Source: Flavobacteriales bacterium UBA3376
GTDB taxonomy: Bacteria; Bacteroidota; Bacteroidia; Flavobacteriales; Weeksellaceae
Reading direction: 5' to 3'
Length of the DNA stretch: 22,247 nt
Assembly (NCBI GenBank): GCA_002359055.1
Contig: DEQC01000019.1
Coordinates: 8,491-30,737, forward strand
The notes below the pieces were generated by a model, which saw only the letters and a program-made list of their open reading frames with translations, had not been told where the DNA came from and ran no database searches. Positions within the stretch are counted from its first letter, which is position 1, and every line of letters begins with the position of its first letter. Positions 7,071 through 14,663 of the stretch are shown here, in pieces. Position numbers and translations under genes: made by a program.

Positions 7071-7269
7071 GTGCAAAGGAATTAAATTTCTAATCTTTAG
7101 CCTAATTAAAATCTACTTTGCTAATACTCATAATTTGAGTAAGCGGTAAAAAACTCAATTTTTCTCCGATTTAAATCCTGTTTCACTTAACATTTCATTA
7201 AACTGCGTTTTATCGAATTGTAAAACAGAGTAGCCTTTAAATGATTGATAAAGAATAGGTTTAGATGTG

Positions 7270-7318
7270 TGTGAGTATAATGTGAGTAGTGGAAATGTTA
7301 ACTACTACCTCTTACTCA
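7270..7318. repeat. Direct and inverted TGAGTA repeats upstream of susC
   Basis: TGTGAGTA occurs twice (7270-7277 and 7281-7288) with an 11-bp period. An inverted TACTCA follows at 7313-7318. AGTAGT (7285-7290) pairs with ACTACT (7301-7306) around a 10-nt loop. They may be regulator sites or a leader hairpin for susCD. No confident -7/-33 promoter was found in 7081-7403, which otherwise holds no gene. Confidence 0.4.
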
Positions 7319-7403
7319 TTTTGCATAACGTTAAGAGTTATACAAGGATTTTCGAGCAAAGTTTATTTGCTTTGTGTTTCTAATTTTAAAACCAAATTAA
7401 AAA

Positions 7404-10400
7404 ATGAGGAGAAATGTGTTATTAAGTTTTCTCTTATTATTTGGCGTTTTTCAGATGTTGGAGGCCCAAGTAAGAGGAACAGTAAATGACCAAGACGGTT
7501 TTGCGGTTTTTGACGCAGAAGTGACAGTCAGAGGATCAGATGAGACTGTCTATACCGATGACAATGGATTTTTTGAGATTGATGCTCAAGTAGGAGATGT
7601 TTTAACGATTACTGACATGTTTGGAGTAGCCAAGGATGTTGATGTTAAATCACAAGACTTGGGTATAATTGTTTTAGGTGTAGAAGTTTTAGATCAAGTA
7701 GTAATATTAGGTTACGGTATCAAAGAGACGGACGAACAAAAAACTGGTGCTTATATCAATGTTAACGCAGATGATATAGAAAAAGTAGGTTCGGTTTCTT
7801 TTGATCAAGCTTTACAAGGTCAAGTAGCTGGTGTAAGCATTGGCTCTTCAAGTGGTCAACCTGGTTCACAAAGCCCGATTTATGTGCGTGGTATTACTTC
7901 ATTGACAGGTAACACTATGCCATTGGTAGTAGTGAATGGTGTTCCAGTAACTACTGATGATATGTCAGGAATTGCTGCAACTTCAAACCCTTTAGCAAAC
8001 ATTGACCCATCGACAATTGAAAATGTAACAGTTTTAAAAGACGCAGTTGCAACTTCACTTTATGGATCGAGAGGTGCTAACGGTGTTATCTTAGTAACCT
8101 TGAAAAAAGGTATTTACAACAATGATAGATTCATGTTCAATTCAGAATTCGGTATCGGTGATGTTGCTTTCGAAAAAGACGACTGGTTAGATGCTGAAGG
8201 ACATGCAAGATATTTCGGAACTTCTTTGGCAAATGCTTTTGGAATTTCTGAACAACAAGGATATGAAATGGCAGTTGCTGAGTTAGGTTGGGATGGAGTA
8301 ACTAACACTGACTGGAGAAAAGCTACAAGACAGAATGCTATCTATTCTCAAAAATATGTTTTGAACTATTCAGGTGGTAGCGATAGAGTGAGATTGTTCA
8401 CTTCATTGAGCTACAATGATCAAGATGGTATTTCGAGAGATTCTAACTACAATCGTCTTTCGGCTTATTTAGGAGCTGATTGGACAGTAAACGATAGATT
8501 GGGATTGAACTTTGACGTGAGCTTGAGTAAAGCTAAACAGACAGGACCAACCGATGGTTCATCTTTCTCTAACCCAGTTTTTGCAGGTAATTTACTTTCA
8601 CCTACTCAATCGATTTATAATCCAGATGGTTCTTACAACTTAGGATTGTATTTCTTGAGTGATGATTTCAACCCTGTAGCTATTCAAAATACTAATAAAT
8701 CTTTGTCAGAGTTCTACAAAGCGATTATTAACTTAGGTGGAGAGTATGACATCACTAAAGACTTGAACTTCGAAACAAGATTTGGTGTTGACTACAACTT
8801 CTACGATGAGTTGTTGTATTGGAACCCTGATTTCGGTGACGGATTTACAGGTCACCCATTAGGAAATGGATTTGGTTATGCTTCACAGAGAAATTTCAGC
8901 ACTTGGAACTGGAGTAATGCATTGCGTTATACTAAAACATTTGCAGACAGACATAACTTGACTTTAACTGCAGGTTCTGAGGCTATTAAATATGACTATA
9001 GCGTAACTTTTGCTGAGCGTAGAGGATTCCCTGCTGGAAACACTAAACCAACTTTGGATAATGCTGCTAATCCAACAGGTGCAGGTTCTTCAAAAGCTAA
9101 CTATTCATTCATTAGTTACTTCGGACGTGCAGCTTATGACTTTGATGGTCTTTTCTCAGTTACAGGTAACATCCGTCGTGATGGTTCTTCAAGATTCGGT
9201 TCTGGAAACAAATGGGGAACTTTCTGGGGTGTAGGTGCTGCAGTTAACATCAATAGATTTATCAATTCTTTGAATGCATTTGACTTGAAGTTAAGAGGTT
9301 CTTACGGTACAGTTGGAAATGCTGAAATTGGTAACTATGCTTCTATGAGCTTATATAGAGCTGCAAACGGTGCTTACTTAGGTATGCCAGCAGGTGCTAT
9401 TGTTCAATTAGGTGATGAGAACTTGAAATGGGAAACTACAAACCAACTGAATATTGGAGTTGATTTTGGATTTTTCGCCAATCGTTTAAGAGGTTCGGTT
9501 GATGTATATGAGAAAAATGTTAAGGACTTATTGTACACCGTTCCAACCAACGCTTCCTCTTCAGGGTTTACTAGCTATTGGACAAATGACGGTGAAATGA
9601 GAAGTAGAGGTATCGAAGGACAAATCACTGTGGTTCCAGTAAGAACCAATGATTTCGAATGGTCGATTACAGCTAACTATGCGTACAATGATTCTGAAAT
9701 CAAAAACATCAATGATGGGGCTATCGCTGTAAGAAATGGTTCTAAAGCATGGCAAAATGGTCATAACCCAACTGAATTCTACACAAGATTGTGGGCGGGA
9801 GTTGACCAAAGCAACGGTAAACCATTATGGTACACTGACGAAACTAGAACTACTACTACGAGCGATGCAGCTGAAGCACAAAGAGTATTTACAGGAAAAC
9901 AAGCTTTGCCTGTTCATACAGCAGGTTTAGGTACTTCTATCAACTATAAAGGATTCACATTGAGCTCAATGTTTACTTATGCTGGAGGACATTCAGTTTA
10001 CGATCAGTGGGGCTTTGTGTACAATAGTGATGGTGGATACGCTTACTTAAATACAAGAGCGGACTGGGCAGAAGGTGCATGGACGCCAGAAAATGCTGGT
10101 AATGCAACTGCTCCTCAAGCAATTTACGGTGGAAATAGCCAAAGTACTACCGGATCTACAAGATACTTATACGATGCTGACCACATCCGTTGGAGATCTG
10201 CGGAGTTAGGATATAGCTTCGGTAAAGATATCTTAGGTGATAGAATCGGTTTAGATAAAATCTATGTGTACGTGAAAGGTTATAACTTATTTGTTTGGAC
10301 GTTTGATGATGATTTATGGTTCGATCCAGAAACTACTTCGAGCGACCCTGATTATTTAGGATTGGAGCAAATGGGATTATACAATATGACTCAGCCTAAC

Positions 10401-10439
10401 TTAAGACAATTTATGTTGGGTGTAAGATTAGATTTCTAA
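7404..10439 (+). CDS. SusC/RagA-family TonB-dependent outer-membrane transporter
   Basis: A 1011-residue protein, the usual SusC length. The signal peptide ends about residue 21 (FQMLEAQ). A carboxypeptidase-regulatory-like domain follows (about 22-95, VRGTVNDQDGFAVFDAEV...). Next is a TonB plug (about 105-235) with FDQALQGQVAGVSI, IYVRGITSL and the family hallmark LYGSRGANGVILVTLKKG. The rest is a 22-strand-type barrel ending LRQFMLGVRLDF. These proteins import glycans, peptides or other nutrients using TonB energy, with the partner SusD acting as a lid. The next gene, 18 nt downstream, encodes that partner. There is no STN domain, so signalling to an anti-sigma factor is unlikely. The substrate cannot be deduced because no degradative enzyme is adjacent. 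Confidence 0.96.
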   Translation: MRRNVLLSFLLLFGVFQMLEAQVRGTVNDQDGFAVFDAEVTVRGSDETVYTDDNGFFEIDAQVGDVLTITDMFGVAKDVDVKSQDLGIIVLGVEVLDQVVILGYGIKETDEQKTGAYINVNADDIEKVGSVSFDQALQGQVAGVSIGSSSGQPGSQSPIYVRGITSLTGNTMPLVVVNGVPVTTDDMSGIAATSNPLANIDPSTIENVTVLKDAVATSLYGSRGANGVILVTLKKGIYNNDRFMFNSEFGIGDVAFEKDDWLDAEGHARYFGTSLANAFGISEQQGYEMAVAELGWDGVTNTDWRKATRQNAIYSQKYVLNYSGGSDRVRLFTSLSYNDQDGISRDSNYNRLSAYLGADWTVNDRLGLNFDVSLSKAKQTGPTDGSSFSNPVFAGNLLSPTQSIYNPDGSYNLGLYFLSDDFNPVAIQNTNKSLSEFYKAIINLGGEYDITKDLNFETRFGVDYNFYDELLYWNPDFGDGFTGHPLGNGFGYASQRNFSTWNWSNALRYTKTFADRHNLTLTAGSEAIKYDYSVTFAERRGFPAGNTKPTLDNAANPTGAGSSKANYSFISYFGRAAYDFDGLFSVTGNIRRDGSSRFGSGNKWGTFWGVGAAVNINRFINSLNAFDLKLRGSYGTVGNAEIGNYASMSLYRAANGAYLGMPAGAIVQLGDENLKWETTNQLNIGVDFGFFANRLRGSVDVYEKNVKDLLYTVPTNASSSGFTSYWTNDGEMRSRGIEGQITVVPVRTNDFEWSITANYAYNDSEIKNINDGAIAVRNGSKAWQNGHNPTEFYTRLWAGVDQSNGKPLWYTDETRTTTTSDAAEAQRVFTGKQALPVHTAGLGTSINYKGFTLSSMFTYAGGHSVYDQWGFVYNSDGGYAYLNTRADWAEGAWTPENAGNATAPQAIYGGNSQSTTGSTRYLYDADHIRWRSAELGYSFGKDILGDRIGLDKIYVYVKGYNLFVWTFDDDLWFDPETTSSDPDYLGLEQMGLYNMTQPNLRQFMLGVRLDF

Positions 10440-10457
10440 TTTTAAAATTAAAAAACA

Positions 10458-11837
10458 ATGAAAAAAATAATATTTGGTTTAAGTATAATCGGACTTGTAG
10501 GATTGACTTCTTGTCAAGACGATTTTATGGAATTTGAACCTAGTAATTCAACAGAACTTTCTGGTGCAATTGAAAACGAAGCTCAATTAGAAACTGCAGT
10601 TTTGGGTATTTATGATGCTCTGCAAAGTAATTACGCTTACGGAAACTACTACATTTCTGCTCAAGAAATTTTGAGTGATAATGGATTTGTATTGCTAAAT
10701 AACTCAAACCGTTTTACAGATTTCTATCGTTTTGAGCATGCAATCTCTTCTGGTGCATCCATCGCAAACATGTGGACCATCGGTTATAGAGCGATTGCAA
10801 GAGCAAACTTCGTTTTAGGTTTTGAAGAAGTAATTCAAGGTTCTAATGCAGATAAAAGTTTTGCTGAAGCAAGAGCGATCAGAGCTTTGCAATTGTTCAA
10901 CTTAGTTAACTATTACGCAAGACCTTATGGGACTATCGATCAAGATTTAGGTATTCCTGTTCCAACTGAATTCGAAAAGGATACTCCTTTACCTAGATTA
11001 TCAGTTGAAGAGGTATATAACGAAATCATCGACGAATTGATTTTAGCAGCTGAAGATTTACCAAGTGTAAATGCTTCTACTACTGCAAGAATCAACAAAG
11101 AAGCGGTTTACGCATTGTTGTCAAGAGTATTCTTGTACAAAAAAGAATACGACCAATCGGTTCAATATGCTGATTTGGCTTTAGGTGCTGTGACTTTGTT
11201 GGAAGGAGATGACTTGAATGAATATTATCTAAATCCAACAGATGATGGTGAAAGTTTATTTACTATTGCTTTCTCAGATTTAGATAACCCTAATTCCAAT
11301 GACGCACTGTATGCAACTTGGGGCTTAGGTAGATATGAAGATACTGCTGCTACTACGGATTTCTACAACTTGATTGCAGATACTGATAGCAGAAAAGATC
11401 TTTACCAATTGTGGGAAACTTCTGATAATCCAGCGCCTTACGGTGTTTTGAAATTCGGAAATGTTGATAACGACGTTATTGTAATTAGAGGAACTGAAGC
11501 TTTGTTGAACAAAATCGAATCTCTATACTACATCGACCCTTCACAAGCGTTGACCGAATTGGTTAACTGGGTTCAAACTTATAGAGATGAAACATATAGC
11601 TTCTCTGGAACTGGACAAGAACTTTTAGACGAAATCTTGTTACAAAGAAGAATCGAATTGGCTTTCGAAGGTCACAGATATTTTGATCTGAATCGCTACG
11701 AATTGGATATCCAAAAAAGCGCTAACAGTACTGTTAACAGCTTTATGCCATTCAACGATTACAGAAGAGTATTCCCTATTCCTTTGAATGAAATGAATAC
11801 GAATCCAGAAATGGTTCAAAATCCTAATTACCAATAA
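10458..11837 (+). CDS. SusD/RagB-family nutrient-binding outer-membrane lipoprotein
   Basis: A 459-residue lipoprotein. The N-terminus MKKIIFGLSIIGLVGLTSCQDD is a type II signal with a lipobox (LTSC; Cys about residue 19), followed by acidic residues as is usual for Bacteroidota surface export. The body matches SusD/RagB: an N-terminal TPR-like helical part including EARAIRALQLFNLVNYYARPYG, and the C-terminal LLDEILLQRRIELAFEGHRYFDLNRY and the FPIPLNEM / NP.MVQNPNY ending. It forms the lid of the SusC pore and binds substrate at the cell surface. It shares the susC transcript and is followed by a strong terminator. Confidence 0.95.
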   Translation: MKKIIFGLSIIGLVGLTSCQDDFMEFEPSNSTELSGAIENEAQLETAVLGIYDALQSNYAYGNYYISAQEILSDNGFVLLNNSNRFTDFYRFEHAISSGASIANMWTIGYRAIARANFVLGFEEVIQGSNADKSFAEARAIRALQLFNLVNYYARPYGTIDQDLGIPVPTEFEKDTPLPRLSVEEVYNEIIDELILAAEDLPSVNASTTARINKEAVYALLSRVFLYKKEYDQSVQYADLALGAVTLLEGDDLNEYYLNPTDDGESLFTIAFSDLDNPNSNDALYATWGLGRYEDTAATTDFYNLIADTDSRKDLYQLWETSDNPAPYGVLKFGNVDNDVIVIRGTEALLNKIESLYYIDPSQALTELVNWVQTYRDETYSFSGTGQELLDEILLQRRIELAFEGHRYFDLNRYELDIQKSANSTVNSFMPFNDYRRVFPIPLNEMNTNPEMVQNPNYQ

Positions 11838-11860
11838 CTTTTAAATAAGTTTAAACAATT

Positions 11861-11892
11861 AAGGCTGTCATATCATGTGACAGCCTTTTTTT
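11861..11892 (+). terminator. Terminator of the susCD operon
   Basis: Stem AAGGCTGTCA/TGACAGCCTT with a 7-nt loop, then a run of T from 11886. It lies between convergent genes and could also help stop minus-strand transcripts, though that strand has only a weak T-run. Confidence 0.93.
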
Positions 11893-11898
11893 ATCAAA

Positions 11899-12402
11899 TC
11901 ATTTGTCCAAATAAACCATTTCATCTTTATGGTTTTTAAATTCTTTTTCATCGGATAATCCAACTCCCGTCTTTGTTTTCTCAACCAAATATCGAATCAT
12001 CTCTTTCTTGGATCGTATATTTTCATCCATCAGTTTCTCGAAAACTTCACGACCGATTCTGTTGTTGTGCAAATCCATCAATTTATCAAAATCGTCATTT
12101 GGAAAACATTCTTCATGCAAATCGGTGACATATTTTGCCCAATCAATGGCCTTTTCTTGAGAAGTAATTTGTGTGCAATTCTTGGCGATCAATAAGTTCC
12201 ATGCGGCATGCCTAAATGCATTCGCAATTCCTTGACCTCCGTGAGGTTCTTTGAAGTTGATTTCAGAATACATCACCGATTCTACAGTTGCCCAAATCGT
12301 TGGTAATAATAAAAGTGGTTTGGATATTAACCCTCTGAACATACGCCAACTCAACCCAGCCGAAAGCCTTTTGACTATTTTGAATGTTTTTCTCATAGTC
12401 AT
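11899..12402 (-). CDS. DUF6973-like small protein
   Basis: A 167-residue protein of unknown function. The pattern NAFRHAAWN ... DLHEECF ... MDLHNNRIGR resembles the DUF6973 family, which has conserved His, Asn and Asp residues; the assignment is from memory of the motif. The N-terminus is basic, with a mildly hydrophobic stretch (about 24-40) but no convincing signal peptide. The start MTMRKTF could equally be the second Met. It lies downstream of gltX on the same strand, but a terminator sits between them and ends only a few bases before the ATG. Its expression is therefore either read-through or from an unrecognised promoter. Confidence 0.7.
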   Translation of the reverse strand: MTMRKTFKIVKRLSAGLSWRMFRGLISKPLLLLPTIWATVESVMYSEINFKEPHGGQGIANAFRHAAWNLLIAKNCTQITSQEKAIDWAKYVTDLHEECFPNDDFDKLMDLHNNRIGREVFEKLMDENIRSKKEMIRYLVEKTKTGVGLSDEKEFKNHKDEMVYLDK

Positions 12403-12404
12403 AA

Positions 12405-12447
12405 AAATAAAATAAAAAAGGTCAACTTTCTAATGAAAATTGACCTT
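12405..12447 (-). terminator. Terminator after gltX, abutting the next start codon
   Basis: On the minus strand AAGGTCAA/TTGACCTT pairs, with an inner TTTC/GAAA stem and an ATTA loop, followed by a T-rich tract (TTTTTTATTTTATTTTT) that runs directly into ATG 12402. Confidence 0.8.
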
Positions 12448-12466
12448 AAATTAAGTTTCAATTGTA

Positions 12467-13975
12467 TCAACCCAATTGTTGTACGATTTTATCCAATCGA
12501 TTGATTACTTCTTCTTTACCTAAAATACTCATGATCACTGGTACATCTGGACCTTGTAAACTGCCTACTAAAGCCAATCGAACGGGCATCATAAGCTTTC
12601 CAAAACCGATTTCCTTGGCTTTTACAAAGCTTTGAAAGATTTCATGAATAGCTGCTGAAGAAAAATCTTCAAGTCCTTTTATTTCTTCTATAAATGAATT
12701 TAAAATTGAAGAAGAATCTTCCTTCCAAGCTTTTTTCACAGCCTTTTCGTCATAAATTTCTGGCGAGAAATAAAAGAATTCAGCTTGTTCGAAAATTTCT
12801 CTGATGAAATTTGTTCTTTCTTTCATCAAATTGATGATTGTTAAATGAAATTCATCTGTTGCTTGTATCGATAAACTCTCCAATGTTTTTTTGTAAATCG
12901 GAAGAATTTCTTGTGCTGATTTTTTTTGAATGTATTGATGGTTGAACCAAATGGTTTTGTCAGGATTGAAACGAGCACCGGATTTGCTCACCTTTTCCAT
13001 GCTAAACTCTTCTATCAATTCATCCAAAGAGAAAACTTCTTGTTCCGTTCCAGGATTCCAACCCAAAAGTGCAAGCATATTGATCATAGCATCAGGTAAA
13101 TAACCTTCTTCTCTATAACCCTTGGCAATTCCTTCTTCGCTTTTCCATTCCAATGGGAAAACTGGGAAACCATGTTTGTCTCCGTCTCTTTTGCTCAATT
13201 TACCTTTTCCAACTGGTTTTAAAATCAATGGTAAATGAGCGAACTCAGGTGCTTTCCATCCAAAAGCATTGTACAATAATTGATGCAAAGCCAAAGATGG
13301 CAACCATTCCTCACCTCGGATGACATGAGTGATTTTCATCAAATGATCATCCACGATGTTGGCCAAATGATAGGTCGGCATACCATCAGATTTGAACAAA
13401 ACCTTATCATCCAAAGTGTTAGAATCAATCGTTATTTTTCCACGAATTAAATCATCTAAAACTAAGTTTTGATTTTCTGGAATTTTAAATCGAATGACAT
13501 AAGGAATTCCAGCATCTATTTTAGTTGCAATTTCTTCTTCTGATAATTTCAAAGAATTGTTTAATTCCATTCGATTGTTCGGACCATAAATAAATGTTTC
13601 TCCTTTGGATTCATATGCTTTTCTCAATTCATCCAATTCTTCCGCTGTATCGAACGAATAATACGCATGACCTGAATCGATCAGTTGCTGTGCATATTTT
13701 TTATAAATTTCTTTTCTTTCAGATTGTCTATAAGGACCGTAATCTCCTCCAAAACCTACTCCTTCATCGGGTTCTATGCCTAACCATTTCAGGGATTCTA
13801 TGATGTATTCTTCCGCACCTGGAACCAATCGATTTTGATCCGTATCTTCAATTCTCAATAAAAATTTTCCACCTTTATTTTTTGCAAATAAGTAGTTGTA
13901 CAAAGCTGTACGAACTCCACCTATGTGTAATGGACCCGTTGGACTGGGTGCAAATCGAACTCTAACTTCAGACAT
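12467..13975 (-). CDS. gltX: Glutamyl-tRNA synthetase
   Basis: A 502-residue class I aminoacyl-tRNA synthetase that charges tRNA-Glu with glutamate in the cytoplasm. The N-terminal VRFAPSPTGPLHIGGVRTA contains the HIGH-type motif (HIGG, about residue 17) and KLSKRDGD (about 259) is the KMSKS-type loop. The RIEDTDQNR segment and the helical anticodon-binding C-terminus are as expected. The length fits bacterial GluRS of the Bacteroidota. A start at ATG 13975 gives the standard MSEVRVRFAPSPTG opening. Confidence 0.98.
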   Translation of the reverse strand: MSEVRVRFAPSPTGPLHIGGVRTALYNYLFAKNKGGKFLLRIEDTDQNRLVPGAEEYIIESLKWLGIEPDEGVGFGGDYGPYRQSERKEIYKKYAQQLIDSGHAYYSFDTAEELDELRKAYESKGETFIYGPNNRMELNNSLKLSEEEIATKIDAGIPYVIRFKIPENQNLVLDDLIRGKITIDSNTLDDKVLFKSDGMPTYHLANIVDDHLMKITHVIRGEEWLPSLALHQLLYNAFGWKAPEFAHLPLILKPVGKGKLSKRDGDKHGFPVFPLEWKSEEGIAKGYREEGYLPDAMINMLALLGWNPGTEQEVFSLDELIEEFSMEKVSKSGARFNPDKTIWFNHQYIQKKSAQEILPIYKKTLESLSIQATDEFHLTIINLMKERTNFIREIFEQAEFFYFSPEIYDEKAVKKAWKEDSSSILNSFIEEIKGLEDFSSAAIHEIFQSFVKAKEIGFGKLMMPVRLALVGSLQGPDVPVIMSILGKEEVINRLDKIVQQLG

Positions 13976-13991
13976 TTGTTTAAATTTTATG

Positions 13992-13999
13992 CGAAGATA
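13992..13999 (-). promoter_or_regulatory. gltX -7 box
   Basis: On the minus strand TATCTTCG fits TAnnTT(C/T)G and lies 16 nt before the gltX ATG. The -33 TTG is not evident. Confidence 0.5.
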
Positions 14000-14077
14000 G
14001 GAACTTTGAAATTTGTACTTAAATTTATTCTATAAATATTAATAATTCTGATTTTGAATTGGTAAGCTTTTTGCAAA

Positions 14078-14106
14078 TTGTACTTCGTCAAATTTTTGTA
14101 GGTTTA
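14078..14106 (+). promoter_or_regulatory. Promoter of the thioredoxin-like gene
   Basis: TTG at 14078-14080, an 18-nt gap, and TAGGTTTA at 14099-14106 (one mismatch from TAnnTTTG). The expected leader is about 20 nt. Confidence 0.5.
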
Positions 14107-14132
14107 CCTGCTCAATCGATAAAATCAATAGA

Positions 14133-14663
14133 ATGAAACATATATTAGCACTTACTTTTTTGTTTTTAACATTAAATTTCTCTTTTGCTCAAAAAGTTCC
14201 AAATGAAGTAAAAACAGAGTTTGATCAAACTTCTTTGAGCCAAACTATATTTGATTTGGAAGGAAATCAAACGACGGTTGGAGAAATTCTCAAACAACAC
14301 AAAGGGAAAGTGATTTATTTGGATATTTGGGCGTCTTGGTGTCCGGATTGTATCACGGGCTTACCAGCTTTAAGAGAAGTTCAAGCTGAATTCCCAGAAG
14401 TGGTTTATTTGTTCTTTTCATTGGATAGAGTAGGAAGAGAAGATGCTTGGAAAAATGCAATTGATAAATTTAATATCGAAGGAATTCATTATTGGTTCAA
14501 TACCGAATGGAAAAATGATTTTACAGAATACATTCAGTTGAACTGGATTCCAAGATATATGATCATTGACCAAGAAGGGGGAATCGCTCATTATTATGCT
14601 GTTAAAGCGGACGACGAAACGATGATAAAGACTTTGAGAGAATTGGTTTCTAAAGGAAATTAA
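14133..14663 (+). CDS. Secreted TlpA/ResA-like thioredoxin-fold protein
   Basis: A 176-residue protein with a signal peptide (residues 1-19, LNFSFAQ). A thioredoxin fold follows, with the redox motif WASWCPDC (Cys70 and Cys73), a TlpA-type active site, and the cis-proline loop WIPRYMIID (Pro140). It probably acts in the periplasm as a thiol-disulfide oxidoreductase. Its substrate is unknown. It stands alone with its own promoter, and its stop codon overlaps the stop of the convergent ABC-F gene by 4 nt, leaving no room for a separate terminator. Confidence 0.9.
   Translation: MKHILALTFLFLTLNFSFAQKVPNEVKTEFDQTSLSQTIFDLEGNQTTVGEILKQHKGKVIYLDIWASWCPDCITGLPALREVQAEFPEVVYLFFSLDRVGREDAWKNAIDKFNIEGIHYWFNTEWKNDFTEYIQLNWIPRYMIIDQEGGIAHYYAVKADDETMIKTLRELVSKGN

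Noticed and set aside
7081..7403. A standard promoter for susC
   Set aside because: TAGGTTTA (7256), GATTTTCG (7347) and TTTATTTG (7362) are near matches, but each lacks a well-placed -33 TTG or has mismatches, so none was called.
7289..7489. A 66-codon ORF overlapping the susC start in another frame
   Set aside because: It overlaps the susC signal-peptide region, has no family features and no promoter; it looks like a chance ORF.
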